Shown in pieces: positions 52,148 to 61,850 of a stretch of DNA of 64,000 nt; position 1 is the first letter of the stretch, and every line of letters starts with the position of its first letter. Location: the NCBI GenBank assembly GCA_934463035.1, contig CAKSIG010000003.1, forward strand, positions 124,001 to 188,000, written 5' to 3'. The notes below the pieces were generated by a model. It saw nothing but the letters and a program-made list of their open reading frames with translations. It was not told the DNA's origin and ran no database searches. Position numbers and translations under genes: made by a program. This DNA is from an uncultured Eubacteriales bacterium (lineage in GTDB: Bacteria > Bacillota > Clostridia > Oscillospirales > Acutalibacteraceae).

Positions 52148-53788
52148 TTATGATTCCCTCCACTTCAATGAAAGATTACCGTTTGCCCTTGGGATGAAAT
52201 CAAAATATCCATTGATGGAATTGCCGATTGTCAATTTGTTTTTTATCTCTGCATCAGTTATATAAAGTTTATTATTGCTGATGTAGGCGATTTCAACATT
52301 ATCCTGAAGAAAGGCAAGTTTTTCATTTGACAACTTTGCGGTAAAGGCATTACCAACTTTACCAAGTTCAATTAAAGCACCCTGAAAACGAATGTATTCT
52401 TCAAGTAACTGTTGATTTTCAGTAACAATACCGGCAACCGTTTCTGTTTGAGTGATTGCAGATTCAAAACGAAATTCAATCAGATTGTTCAGAATTTCGA
52501 TGCTGCTTTTTAGTTGTTCTGTGACTGCTTCAACATCTTCATTACTTGCACAGTTGGAATACACTTCAAGCAAGATATTCTGTGCAGTTTGGGATAGATT
52601 ACTTGAAAGTTCGTTTACGGTGTTTCTGATGCTCTGAATATCAGTTTTGAAACCATAATCAGAAATAATGTTTTCAACCCTTGCAGTCAGATCAGCACCT
52701 TTATTTGTAACATCAGTTAAACTTGTAATGACATCACCAAGTACAATTTTTGTACCGGAAGCCTTTGAAATATCAATGGTTAAATCAGAAACCGTCATAT
52801 ATCTGTCAATACCGTGCGGTTTGGAAATAACCCTGATTTTATCGCCAAGTTTAATTTTTTCAATATCCACATCCAAAAGGTGTAAATCAACGGCGTTTAA
52901 CTGAATTTCAAGCGTTAATTTCTTTCTTTCAGCAAGTGTTTCTTGTCCTTTTCTCAAAAGGTTAGCCGGAACGGTTACGGCATCGAATGTAACAGTATCA
53001 TAAACCCAACCATACAAATCAACTGCATCTTGGTCAAAAACATAATCTTTACCATCGTTGACACTTTCGATTGTCACCCTTTTTTGAACGGCAGAATCGG
53101 ATTGATCTTCACCTTCGATGGTTGCACCAAGGGGAATGATTGCTGTTGCAATATTTTCACCTTTAATGTACTGTTTCAAATCAAGTAAGTTTTCGCCGAA
53201 GTTAATTACTTGATCGTTTACATTTCCGTAATCAGTGATGTAATCAATATATCGGACACCGTTCAAGTGTCTACTTCGTATATAACCACCTAAACGGTTT
53301 ATCAATTTATCTTTGATGGTATTCCAAGTGTTTTCATAATTGGAATAGCGATAAAGTGAATCATTGTTATCCTGAACATTTACAATTCCAACTGTAAACT
53401 GCTTTTTCTGTTCCGGAACTGCTGCATTATGCTTGTCAATCAGTGTAGTGAAATATCCTGAAACGCTTAAATCGTGATATTCCGCTTGTCGCTGATTGCT
53501 ATCAAGCAAATAGGCAAGTTCACCCTCACATTCAACAGTTTTGATGTTATCAAAATCCTTTTCATCATTCAGCACCCTTCCGGTAAAAATCCATTCACCA
53601 TCTTGTGTCAAAGTGATTTCAGATTTCAATTTTTGTATCTGTGAATAATATGGGTGTGTTGGTGCAATCTGAAAGGTCAGTGTTCCGGTTGTATTCATTT
53701 TCAGTTTGCACTTTGGTGAAATAACCCTGTAATCTGTTTCAAGTCTAACATCGTGAAGAATAAGCCCATCACAAGTAATTTGATACAT
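52148..53788 (-). CDS. prophage tail endopeptidase / tail-associated protein (Tal)
   Basis: 546 aa. N-terminal LILHDVRLETDYRVISPKCKL and the middle FTGRVLNDEKDFDNIKTVECEGELAYL match the Prophage_tail (PF06605) gp27-like hub domain; the C-terminal third is helical and coiled (residues ~390-480). It forms the tail tip hub; no separate peptidase domain is evident, so 'endopeptidase' is only the family label. Overlaps the Dit gene by 1 nt. Confidence 0.85.
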   Translation of the reverse strand: MYQITCDGLILHDVRLETDYRVISPKCKLKMNTTGTLTFQIAPTHPYYSQIQKLKSEITLTQDGEWIFTGRVLNDEKDFDNIKTVECEGELAYLLDSNQRQAEYHDLSVSGYFTTLIDKHNAAVPEQKKQFTVGIVNVQDNNDSLYRYSNYENTWNTIKDKLINRLGGYIRSRHLNGVRYIDYITDYGNVNDQVINFGENLLDLKQYIKGENIATAIIPLGATIEGEDQSDSAVQKRVTIESVNDGKDYVFDQDAVDLYGWVYDTVTFDAVTVPANLLRKGQETLAERKKLTLEIQLNAVDLHLLDVDIEKIKLGDKIRVISKPHGIDRYMTVSDLTIDISKASGTKIVLGDVITSLTDVTNKGADLTARVENIISDYGFKTDIQSIRNTVNELSSNLSQTAQNILLEVYSNCASNEDVEAVTEQLKSSIEILNNLIEFRFESAITQTETVAGIVTENQQLLEEYIRFQGALIELGKVGNAFTAKLSNEKLAFLQDNVEIAYISNNKLYITDAEIKNKLTIGNSINGYFDFIPRANGNLSLKWRES

Positions 53789-54486
53789 TATAATGAACCC
53801 CCTCTGAACTTGATTGTTACCGTTCCTGTTCCGTTAAAAGTCAGTTTGTTTTCACCTTCGGAAAGAATGATGTTCAGAACCCTGTTATCACCTTCGGAAA
53901 GTCCGTATGTAACACCGTTAAAGACCACATCCATTGCAGAACTAACAGTTATCACCGGAACAACTTTCATTCTGCGTGAAGGAATAGTGATTTCAGTTGA
54001 TGGTGTTACGGATATTTCTTTCAGGTTATAAATGATACCTGTTTCAAAATTGAACGAATCCCACACCCAATCTTCAGTTGAATCCTGTATATCGTATTTG
54101 TACGGTTCGGCATCAACCTTGATTGTCATAGTTGCCCCTTTTTTGCTTTCGCTAAAAGGATCAACCGTGCATCTTCCGACATAATAAAAAGCCTTGTCAG
54201 CATCAAGAATTATCTTCATTTTTTTACCGTGTAGATAATTTGAAATTGCTGATTTAATACCTTCCCAAGTTCTGCTTTTGGTCAGAAGGCTGAACTTGAA
54301 AGTCAATGTTCTGTTGTTGAATTTAACTTCACCATCTGTCAGAGCAGTTGACAGGTCAAGTTCACCATCTGATCCCGGAACAGTAACACTTTCCGTTTTT
54401 GGTTTCGGAAGGGGAACATCTTTGGATGACAAAATCAATCCAAAATCATCATAACTGTGTTTAGAATCAAATTTTACACCTATCAT
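53788..54486 (-). CDS. distal tail protein (Dit)
   Basis: 232 aa. N-terminal SKHSYDDFGLILSSKDVPLP and VPGSDGELDLSTAL are hallmarks of Siphovirus_tail (PF05709). It forms the hexameric hub between tail tube and adhesion module. Overlaps the tape-measure gene by 4 nt and Tal by 1 nt. Confidence 0.9.
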   Translation of the reverse strand: MIGVKFDSKHSYDDFGLILSSKDVPLPKPKTESVTVPGSDGELDLSTALTDGEVKFNNRTLTFKFSLLTKSRTWEGIKSAISNYLHGKKMKIILDADKAFYYVGRCTVDPFSESKKGATMTIKVDAEPYKYDIQDSTEDWVWDSFNFETGIIYNLKEISVTPSTEITIPSRRMKVVPVITVSSAMDVVFNGVTYGLSEGDNRVLNIILSEGENKLTFNGTGTVTIKFRGGSL

Positions 54487-57074
54487 TCGTTACCCCTTCC
54501 TTTCTTTTTATAAATGTTGCCAAGTGCCTTGTCCATATCCGGTGCAATTTCGCCTACAAGAACACCGGTATCAAGAACTAATTGCTTGTTTCTCATTAGT
54601 TCTGCAAATTCAGGGAAGTATTCTGCAAGAACATCAATTAAGGTGTTCAATTTATCTGCGACAATATCAAGAACACTAACCTGCTGTTGCTGATATTCAA
54701 GTGTTTTTCCATAGTTATCCGGAAGAACATCAGAAATGTTTGCAGTTGTTTCAAGGCTGAATTCGTGAAGTTGTCTTGCAACATTCCTGATCCATCCGGT
54801 ATGCTTTTCAAGCGGAACAACTGCTTCTGCACCATCTTCACCGATAATTGCCTGTCTTGCACCCTTATCAACAACTGTACCTTCCGCAAGCAGCGGAATT
54901 TGCGGAACATTGAATGTGTGAACCCAACTGAACGGACTAACGCCTAATATTTCAATGCCGTGAATCTTTGACAGCACAGCGTTAATTGCATTAAACGGAA
55001 TAGAAATAACTTTGTTTATGCCCTTGATAATTGCATTTACAACTGTCTTGAAGGCTTTAACAATACCGTCTTTTATTCCGTCAAAGATTTTACCGCCTGT
55101 GGAAAATACATTTTTAACTGCTTGCCAAGCCTTGCTGAATATATTCTTAAACCAATCAGCAACAGGTTTGAATACATTCTTTATACCTTCCCAAGCCTTT
55201 GAAGCACCGTCTTTAATTGTATTCCAAATCTTTGAAAATACATTTGCAATCGGCTGAATAACCGTATTGTTAAACCAAGATGCAGCACCTTTGAATATGC
55301 CGACAATATCATTCCACAACTTGCTGAAGAACTCTTTAACAGGTTTAATGATATTATCATTTACCCAAGCCGAAGCCCTTTTCACAATTTCAATCCAAGG
55401 ATCAATAACAGTATGGAATGCTGAAACAATACCTTCCCAAAGTCCTTTGAAGAAGTTTGCGACAGGGGCGATGATGTGTTCATACACCCAATTTCCAACT
55501 GTACTGAATGCTGTGGTCAAGGCGTTCCATATTTTCGCAAAGAAATCACCTAACGGTGCAAAAATAGTGGACAACACTTCCCATATTGCCGAAAGAATAC
55601 TTCCAACTATGCTGATAATTCCTTCAAGCAAAACAGGCAACGAATTCCAAAGACCTTCAAGAATGCTTGTAATAATCGTTGGAATTGCTTCTATCAATGC
55701 AAGGATGATTTCCGGCAATGCTTCAACAATGGAAATAACCAAGGTTATCAAGCCTTGAATTAGTGTCGGAAGGTTATTCATCAAAGCATCGACAATAGCG
55801 ATAATGATCGCCGGAAGATTATCAAGCAACGGTTGAATAATTGTCATCAGGTTTTCACATAAGTAAACAATCATATTTACTAATGCTTCAACCAACTGCG
55901 GAATCAGAACAGGCAGTGCATCACAGATTGTTTGCATCAGCGAAGGTAACGCATCAACAATAGCAAAAAACACCTTTTCAATGCCACTGATTATTGACGG
56001 CAGTGCATTCATCAAGGCTTGTAACAACTGCGGAAGTACACCAACAACGGCATTCAACAGAGAAACCGCACCATCAACAACAGATGGAAGCAAAACATCA
56101 ATTACTTCTGAAACCTTTGAAATTAACTTTGGAACAAGTTGTGTGATCAAGTTCGGAAGTGTTTGAAGCACCTGTTGAATTCTCGGAATAATGTTATCTG
56201 CAACAGTTACCATACTATTGAATACATTTGTTATCAGACCGCCTATATCTTGATTACCATCTGCAAGACCTGTTAAAAGGTTCTGCCAAGCACCCTTCAT
56301 TGAAGAAATAGAACCTTGAATGGTTGTGGCTGCTTCTTTTGCTGTTGTGCCGGTAATACCCATTTCGGTCTGAACAATATGTATTGCATCGGTAATGTCA
56401 GAAAAAGAAGAAATATCATACTTGATACCGCTGATTTTAGAAGCATCTTCAAGCAGTCTTTCCATTTCTTCTTTTGTACCGCCATAACCAAGTTTTAAGT
56501 TGTCAAGCATCGTATAGTTTTGCTTTGCAAAACCTTGATACGCATTTTGAATGGCTTCCATAGAAGTTCCCATTTTGTTTGCGTTGTCTGACATATCGGT
56601 TATAGCGGTATCAGCCTTTTCCGCTGCTTTTACGGTATCACCACCCAAGGACTGCAAAAGTGAAGCGGAAAACGAAGTGACCGTTTCCATATACGCATTT
56701 GCGGACATACCTGCGGTTTTATAAGCATTTGCAGCGTTCTGAATTACGGTGTCAGAACTATCTTTAAACAGTGTTTCAACACCACCAACCAACTGTTCAT
56801 AATCACCGTAAGCACTTATTGCATCTTTTCCGATTTTTACAACCGCTGCACTTGCTACGGCAAGACCGGCTGCAATAGCCTTTCCGACTTTCGCTGCTGC
56901 CGAACCCATTTTCTGAAATGCTGTTGAAAATTTACTTTCAGACTTTTCAGCATCGTCACCGGTTTCTTTGATATTCTTTCCGGTTTCTTTCGCTTTATCG
57001 CCGGTATCATCCAACGCTTCATTTGCTTCAGCGTTATCAATGGCGATTGTACCAAATAACTTAAATAGTTCCAA
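54483..57074 (-). CDS. tail tape measure protein
   Basis: 863 aa. N-terminal helical region with the TMP signature around YEQLVGGVETLFKDSSDTV and MGTSMEAIQNAYQGFAKQNYTML, a hydrophobic repeated middle (~300-480) with transmembrane-like segments, and Trp-rich 11-residue-type repeats (FSKIWNTIKDG, VKEFFSKLWNDI) at ~500-680. It sets tail length; 863 residues suggest a tail of about 130 nm by the usual 0.15 nm per residue rule. There is an Ala/Val-rich segment near residue 65. Confidence 0.93.
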   Translation of the reverse strand: MELFKLFGTIAIDNAEANEALDDTGDKAKETGKNIKETGDDAEKSESKFSTAFQKMGSAAAKVGKAIAAGLAVASAAVVKIGKDAISAYGDYEQLVGGVETLFKDSSDTVIQNAANAYKTAGMSANAYMETVTSFSASLLQSLGGDTVKAAEKADTAITDMSDNANKMGTSMEAIQNAYQGFAKQNYTMLDNLKLGYGGTKEEMERLLEDASKISGIKYDISSFSDITDAIHIVQTEMGITGTTAKEAATTIQGSISSMKGAWQNLLTGLADGNQDIGGLITNVFNSMVTVADNIIPRIQQVLQTLPNLITQLVPKLISKVSEVIDVLLPSVVDGAVSLLNAVVGVLPQLLQALMNALPSIISGIEKVFFAIVDALPSLMQTICDALPVLIPQLVEALVNMIVYLCENLMTIIQPLLDNLPAIIIAIVDALMNNLPTLIQGLITLVISIVEALPEIILALIEAIPTIITSILEGLWNSLPVLLEGIISIVGSILSAIWEVLSTIFAPLGDFFAKIWNALTTAFSTVGNWVYEHIIAPVANFFKGLWEGIVSAFHTVIDPWIEIVKRASAWVNDNIIKPVKEFFSKLWNDIVGIFKGAASWFNNTVIQPIANVFSKIWNTIKDGASKAWEGIKNVFKPVADWFKNIFSKAWQAVKNVFSTGGKIFDGIKDGIVKAFKTVVNAIIKGINKVISIPFNAINAVLSKIHGIEILGVSPFSWVHTFNVPQIPLLAEGTVVDKGARQAIIGEDGAEAVVPLEKHTGWIRNVARQLHEFSLETTANISDVLPDNYGKTLEYQQQQVSVLDIVADKLNTLIDVLAEYFPEFAELMRNKQLVLDTGVLVGEIAPDMDKALGNIYKKKGRGNE

Positions 57075-57098
57075 GGTGTCGCACCCCCTTTCTTCGTA

Positions 57099-57371
57099 TT
57101 ATTGGGGATTGAACCCCTGTAATAAATCAATCGAATAATTGATTGTTGTTTCCAAATCCTCTTGTGTGATTTCCGTGTTTTGAGCGATAACATCATCCCT
57201 GAAGTCATTAAAACTTTTATCACCCTGAACCTTGTGAAGATAGAAATCCCAAAGTCTATCGTCATCATCGTTATGAAGTGATTCAAGAATGAAATCAGCA
57301 AAACAGGACATCACAATCATTTGGTCTATCAAAGGAAATGGATTCGCATATCTTTTGAATAGCAAATCCAT
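57099..57371 (-). CDS. tail assembly chaperone, second part (gpGT/Gp15-like)
   Basis: 90 aa from ATG 57371 (MDLLFKRYANPFPLIDQMI). Located between the first chaperone and the tape measure. Its frame is -1 relative to the upstream gene and stays open back through that gene's stop codon, so it may be made partly as a frameshift fusion like lambda gpGT. The ribosome site before ATG is weak (AAAGAA). Confidence 0.7.
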   Translation of the reverse strand: MDLLFKRYANPFPLIDQMIVMSCFADFILESLHNDDDDRLWDFYLHKVQGDKSFNDFRDDVIAQNTEITQEDLETTINYSIDLLQGFNPQ

Positions 57372-57385
57372 TTCTTTGATGAAAC

Positions 57386-57778
57386 CTATTTGAACAATTC
57401 GGAAACAACCCCAATAAAATCCTTGAATTCCTCTTTCTTGACGAATTCAACAATCATTCGGGTAATGGAAGCAAGGTCAAATGCCTTGATTTCATCAACT
57501 TTCAGACCACTAACATTTGCAAGAAGTGTGAAAATTTCATTTTCACAGTCAGGAATATGGGAAAGAATGATGTTTGTAACTTCAAGGAATGCTTGCAACC
57601 CTGCAACATCGGTGATTGCTTTCTTGTCCTTTGCGTTTTTTACAATCTTCAGGACAGATTCAGATTCAAACACCTTCGTGAACTCATCAATACCTATCTT
57701 GCTGATAATCTTGCACATCGGGGCAATATCCGTTGCATTCAGAGTTCTGAAGGTATAGTTTTTAGTTGTCTCACTCAT
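57386..57778 (-). CDS. tail assembly chaperone, first part (gpG-like)
   Basis: 130 aa mostly helical protein (NYTFRTLNATDIAPMCKIIS, then ELFK at the end) downstream of the tail tube gene. Size and place match the tape-measure chaperone. See the neighbouring 57099-57371 gene for the possible -1 frameshift. Confidence 0.72.
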   Translation of the reverse strand: MSETTKNYTFRTLNATDIAPMCKIISKIGIDEFTKVFESESVLKIVKNAKDKKAITDVAGLQAFLEVTNIILSHIPDCENEIFTLLANVSGLKVDEIKAFDLASITRMIVEFVKKEEFKDFIGVVSELFK

Positions 57779-57795
57779 TGTTCATCAATCCTTTC

Positions 57796-58398
57796 TTAAC
57801 CCTGTTCGGTCTGTGTTGCCGGTGTAGGGTAGTAAATGCGATAGGGAAGAATGCTTAAATCTGTTTCAGCATTGCATTCCTGATAGCATTCAAAAGTGCA
57901 TTTAACAACAGTTGCTTCTTTGTTTTTGTTTTCTGCTTCAAAACCGGAAGTGCAAAGTGCATTATCGAAAATTACAATAACAGGTGTTCCATCGGTTTTC
58001 TTTCCGACAAATCCAAAATTCTTGTAATAGTCACCGGCTTCAATATCAGGTTTGGATGTAATCAGATCATATCCGGTTACATCCGAAGTTCCGTTTTTAC
58101 CAATTACACCTGCTTTCATCATCGCCGGTGTAATTTCAATCAGATTGGTTTCCAACTTTGCAGTTTCACCGGTCTTGCGGTCAAGTCCTTTGATTTTTAC
58201 CAAAGCACCATCAACTTCAACAGTTGTGATTTCCGGAACAATAGAAACCTTATTACCACCGGAAGTTGCACCAAGAATGTCATATTCCCATTTGTTGGAT
58301 TTCCATTCAAGGTTGTGACAGATGATACCTGCACCAAGCATAAGGTTTTCCGGTGTATCTGCGGTAATACCGTGCTTTTTAAGTTCTTCGTAAGCCAT
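57796..58398 (-). CDS. major tail tube protein
   Basis: 200 aa beta-rich protein (GAGIICHNLEWKSNKWEYDILGATSGG, PEITTVEVDGALVKIKGLDR in part) placed directly after the connector cluster and before the chaperones, the invariable place of the tail tube gene. AAAGGATATGAC-type ribosome site upstream of ATG 58398. Confidence 0.85.
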   Translation of the reverse strand: MAYEELKKHGITADTPENLMLGAGIICHNLEWKSNKWEYDILGATSGGNKVSIVPEITTVEVDGALVKIKGLDRKTGETAKLETNLIEITPAMMKAGVIGKNGTSDVTGYDLITSKPDIEAGDYYKNFGFVGKKTDGTPVIVIFDNALCTSGFEAENKNKEATVVKCTFECYQECNAETDLSILPYRIYYPTPATQTEQG

Positions 58399-58400
58399 AA

Positions 58401-58805
58401 TTAGTCATATCCTTTCCAAATTTTTGTGTTCAAATGGATTTGACAGCGTTTCAAATCCAAATTGTCATCGGGTATGTTAATCGAATCGGAAAACCAAATG
58501 TTCACAGACACTTTTGAAGTAGTCTGATCCGGAAGTGTTACAGTCATCAAGTCAGTTTTACCGAACTTGAAGTATTCCTTTATCTTCTCTTTTTGTTCCT
58601 CTAATTCAATGAACTTTCCCCTTGAAAAGCCATTCAGAATGATGATAGGTTGTTCAACACCATCTTCTGTAAGGCTTTCCGATTCCGTATAATCGCCAAC
58701 CCAATAGGGGTATTGAGGCGGTGAATCAGACATCTGACCGAATTCATAATTCAATCCAAGATGCTCTGATAAATGCGTGTCTAACGCTTTCAGCACTTCA
58801 AGCAT
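58401..58805 (-). CDS. tail terminator / minor tail completion protein
   Basis: 134 aa (MLEVLKALDTHLSEHLGLNY; PPQYPYWVGDYTESES; C-terminal CQIHLNTKIW). Position after gp10-like protein and before the tube protein fits a tail terminator that caps the tube at the head. No motif proves this. Confidence 0.65.
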   Translation of the reverse strand: MLEVLKALDTHLSEHLGLNYEFGQMSDSPPQYPYWVGDYTESESLTEDGVEQPIIILNGFSRGKFIELEEQKEKIKEYFKFGKTDLMTVTLPDQTTSKVSVNIWFSDSINIPDDNLDLKRCQIHLNTKIWKGYD

Positions 58806-58806
58806 A

Positions 58807-59217
58807 TCAACCCATTCCTTTCAATTTACTTTCGGCAGCAGCAATAATGGATGGTTTCAAAGTTGTGTAAGCATTGAACAAAGCCCTGTTTGGTTTTTTG
58901 CCGTGTGTAAAGTGTCCATTCCCTTTTTCATCGACATAGAACCAACCGCCTTTTCTTCCGTTGCCTTCAAGGGCATATTCACCTGTTCCGAATTCTTCCC
59001 AAATAGCGTTTTGCAGTGGCGAACCAACAGTTGCCTGAAGTTCGCCTTCGTCAACAACATAATCCCAAGAACCTTTTGTTTGACCGGTTTTTACACGGCT
59101 GTTTCTTGCGGTTTGGGAACTCAATTCACCACCTGCTTCATAAAGAAAAGCAATAGCAGCATCGCCCATAGCGTTTTTACACTTAACCCTGAAATCTTCA
59201 AATTTAACACCCATCAC
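58807..59217 (-). CDS. HK97 gp10-like head-tail joining protein
   Basis: 136 aa. GSPLQNAIWEEFGTGEYALEG and the region around GGWFYVDEKGNGHFTHGKKP are characteristic of HK97-gp10 family proteins. Acts in joining the head to the tail. Overlaps the upstream gene by 4 nt. Confidence 0.82.
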   Translation of the reverse strand: MMGVKFEDFRVKCKNAMGDAAIAFLYEAGGELSSQTARNSRVKTGQTKGSWDYVVDEGELQATVGSPLQNAIWEEFGTGEYALEGNGRKGGWFYVDEKGNGHFTHGKKPNRALFNAYTTLKPSIIAAAESKLKGMG

Positions 59218-59624
59218 TGACCACCTGCATATTTCAGGTAAATTTCAAGGTGCTGATGCAAATTCATTGGATCATCTATCAGCAGAATATCATACAGTTT
59301 GCCATTGATAATCATCCGGGCATTTTCTGAAGTGACATCCACATCTTGTTCCAACTCCAAGTTGATGATACCTTCCAAGAAGTTGAACGGATTCCATTCC
59401 CATTTTGCGGATAAGCATTTGAAGGAACGGAAGTCGCATAGGAATATGTGTGTTGATTCTTCAATTTTCGCATTGTAAACGCTTCTTTTAGAATCGCCTG
59501 ATTGATAGTCAAGCCAACCTTTGAATTGAACTACATCAAACCAATCAGAAACTTTTTCACCTATGCTGTTCTTCTGTCCGGGAACATTTACTTGCATCAA
59601 TGCTGTGATGTTTCCACCAATCAT
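59214..59624 (-). CDS. head closure / minor capsid protein
   Basis: 136 aa beta-rich protein (MQVNVPGQKNSIGEKVSDWF; WNPFNFLEGIINLEL) between the connector and gp10-like genes, the expected place of a head-closure (gp16/Gp9-like) protein. ATG 59624 follows the connector stop by 2 nt. Confidence 0.65.
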   Translation of the reverse strand: MIGGNITALMQVNVPGQKNSIGEKVSDWFDVVQFKGWLDYQSGDSKRSVYNAKIEESTHIFLCDFRSFKCLSAKWEWNPFNFLEGIINLELEQDVDVTSENARMIINGKLYDILLIDDPMNLHQHLEIYLKYAGGQ

Positions 59625-59626
59625 TT

Positions 59627-60154
59627 TCAGAACCTCGCCTTGATATACGGCTTCAGGAAACCAAGAAGGGTTGTTGGATAACCCATAACCTGATTAGAAG
59701 CATCCTGTGAAAAATATGTCACCGAATGCCTTGACAGGGTTTCAGATTGAATTCCAACTTTGTTCCGATTTTGCACTTCCCAAATCATCATATTGATTAC
59801 ACCTTCAACAACCGCATCAGGGTATTCAATTTTGGTAATTAGGTTGTTTTCAGCCGGAAATAAAGCCTTGTTCAGTGTGGTTTCCTTTTTTGCTGTGTCG
59901 ATTGCTTGAATAACATACAGACCTTGATTGACCGATTCTGTGATTTGAACTGTGTCATTCACAGATAGCATCGGTTCACATCCAAGAAGGATTGTGGTTG
60001 AAGGTGCTTCAAATCGAATCAGGCGATTTTGAAAATTATTGTTTGTGTATGCTCGGATAAGGCTTTCCGCTGCATTCAACTTTCGCCGAAGAACGGTTTC
60101 TGATATTCCTGTGAATTCAGGCATCTGCATCAATTCCGAAACAGAAACAATCAT
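59627..60154 (-). CDS. head-tail connector (gp6-like adaptor)
   Basis: 175 aa from ATG 60154 (GAAGGTG upstream; the open frame to 60214 crosses a terminator). IVSVSELMQMPEFTG, SLIRAYTNNNFQNR and later NMMIWEVQNRNKVGIQSETL are typical of gp6-like adaptor proteins that bind beneath the portal. Confidence 0.8.
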   Translation of the reverse strand: MIVSVSELMQMPEFTGISETVLRRKLNAAESLIRAYTNNNFQNRLIRFEAPSTTILLGCEPMLSVNDTVQITESVNQGLYVIQAIDTAKKETTLNKALFPAENNLITKIEYPDAVVEGVINMMIWEVQNRNKVGIQSETLSRHSVTYFSQDASNQVMGYPTTLLGFLKPYIKARF

Positions 60155-60172
60155 ATTTACACCTTCTTTCAT

Positions 60173-60212
60173 AAAATAAAAACAGGGGTTACACCGTTTA
60201 GGCATAACCCCC
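60173..60212 (-). terminator. terminator after the major capsid gene
   Basis: Minus-strand stem GGGGTTA / TAACCCC (60211-60205 and 60191-60185) then TGTTTTTATTTT. Placed right after the capsid gene; would limit read-through into connector and tail genes. Confidence 0.75.
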
Positions 60213-60229
60213 ATTTAGGCTGTCGGCAA

Positions 60230-61102
60230 TTACTTCTTGATCTTTGCAAGAACAACTTTGCTTTCGTTGGTAAGTGCAGCAGCGTAATGTTTATCAACAG
60301 AAACATCGGTCAATCTTGCAAGGGTGTTTCTTTCGGTTTCTACCGAAGTATCTTTCTTCAGGTAGATGGTAAGTGCAGCAGCATCATCTTCCGTTTCAGC
60401 ATCGTTGTTAAGTTTAACGATAGGACAAGCATAGCAATCCACCTTGGTAGAATCGCCGACCTTAACAACAGGAACTTTCTTGGAAGGTACGATTCGACAG
60501 TTTGCGATCATACCAATTTCACCGGTAAGAATAACCTGACCGGTGTATTTATCGGCAGAAATGAAGTTTGCATCTTTGCGAAGAACAGTGACCTGCTTCG
60601 GGTTAATAAACATAACCTTTTCACTGTTTACTTCCTCATCGAAAAGATCAACTGCATCTACAATAGCATTGTAGGAAATTCCGGCAGCAGAACCGTCATA
60701 GATAAGGGTTGCCCCCTGAAGGGCATCCATCGCATCATTATCAACCTTTGCTGCAACCGCCTTTGCCAACTGATTGTTGGTTTCACCAACAGGGTTGCCA
60801 TAGCCGGAAAGAATTGCTTCATCGGTAAGTTCAACCGCCTTCATTGCCTTCTTAACAGTTACGGTGGTAGAACTTGTCGAAAGTTTAACTGTACCGGCTG
60901 CAACACCTTCTGCAACATCTTCCGCATCGCCGATGTAGCCGTACTTCGGAACAGTGATTGTGTTGCCGGGAACACCAACAAGTGTGGTGTCAATCTTTGC
61001 GAAAGGTGCAACAACAATCTTCTTCTGAATTTTTGCAGAAATCATATCTGCCATAACCTGCGGATTGATAAGGTCTGCAATTTTAGTAGTCTGATTAGCC
61101 AT
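60230..61102 (-). CDS. major capsid protein, N4-gp56 family
   Basis: 290 aa. KIADLINPQVMADMISAKIQ, VPGNTITVPKYGYIGDAEDV and the run VTVKKAMKAVELTDEAILSG match N4-gp56-type HK97-fold capsid proteins. Preceded by the scaffold gene and AAAGAGGTTATTT upstream of ATG 61102. A terminator follows, consistent with the need for abundant capsid mRNA. Confidence 0.9.
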   Translation of the reverse strand: MANQTTKIADLINPQVMADMISAKIQKKIVVAPFAKIDTTLVGVPGNTITVPKYGYIGDAEDVAEGVAAGTVKLSTSSTTVTVKKAMKAVELTDEAILSGYGNPVGETNNQLAKAVAAKVDNDAMDALQGATLIYDGSAAGISYNAIVDAVDLFDEEVNSEKVMFINPKQVTVLRKDANFISADKYTGQVILTGEIGMIANCRIVPSKKVPVVKVGDSTKVDCYACPIVKLNNDAETEDDAAALTIYLKKDTSVETERNTLARLTDVSVDKHYAAALTNESKVVLAKIKK

Positions 61103-61124
61103 AATAAATAACCTCTTTCTTTAA

Positions 61125-61757
61125 TTAGTTTCCGGAAGAACCGGTAAATTCTTTGTAGGCTTCGGGGTTTTCTGTATAGAACTTCAACCTGTCCTGATAG
61201 CCCATTTTGTCAAACTGTTCCTTGGTGACACCGTGATTCTTGTCCGGATCGCCGTCAGGCAGTTTGTGTTCCTCAATTTTCTTTTTGGTTTCAGATGCAA
61301 AATGCTGTGGATATTGAGTTTTAAGACCTGCAATGGTATCATCAATACCCTTGATTTTTCCATCATCACCAAGTTTGACTTCACCCTTTTCCTTGATTTT
61401 GAAAGTCAAATAATCAACATCGGTCACATCTGCTTCAAGAAGTGCTACCTTCAAAGCAGAATCAATCTTTGTCTGCTGAAGTTCCGTTTCCATCTGCTGA
61501 ATCTTTGTTTCATATTCGGTGATTTTGGACTGAAGTGCTTCATTGCCGGCATTGTCCTTTTTCATCTGTGCAATCAAGGCAGTAGATTCACCGTGCTGTT
61601 TGGTAAGGGCATCAAAATCAGTTTTCAGTTTACCATAGCGAATATCAAGATTTTCTTCACCTGCGGTAAAGATTTTATTCTGTTTCATTTCACCAATGGC
61701 TTCTTCAACTGCTCTATCATCCAAACCTTTTGCTTTGAGAATTTCCTGTAAAGTCAT
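61125..61757 (-). CDS. phage scaffold-type protein (DUF4355/Gp20-like)
   Basis: 210 aa. Strong coiled coil (~55-105; KITEYETKIQQMETELQQTK), followed by KVALLEADVTDVDYLTFKI and an acidic/Pro-rich C-terminus (PDGDPDKNHGVTKEQFDKMG). Location immediately before the capsid gene is diagnostic of scaffolding. AGGAAATAA precedes ATG 61757. Confidence 0.85.
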   Translation of the reverse strand: MTLQEILKAKGLDDRAVEEAIGEMKQNKIFTAGEENLDIRYGKLKTDFDALTKQHGESTALIAQMKKDNAGNEALQSKITEYETKIQQMETELQQTKIDSALKVALLEADVTDVDYLTFKIKEKGEVKLGDDGKIKGIDDTIAGLKTQYPQHFASETKKKIEEHKLPDGDPDKNHGVTKEQFDKMGYQDRLKFYTENPEAYKEFTGSSGN

Positions 61758-61850
61758 TGTTTATTTCCTCACTTTCAAATTACGATTTTTACAAGTTTCG
61801 TCTTGTTTTGAAATACTCTGTTTTACTTCTGACTTTTGAAGAAGGGTATG

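Noticed and set aside
54647..56498. Plus-strand and alternative minus-strand open frames within the tape-measure gene
   Set aside because: They overlap a well-supported 863-aa gene, have composition expected of shifted frames and no start signals.
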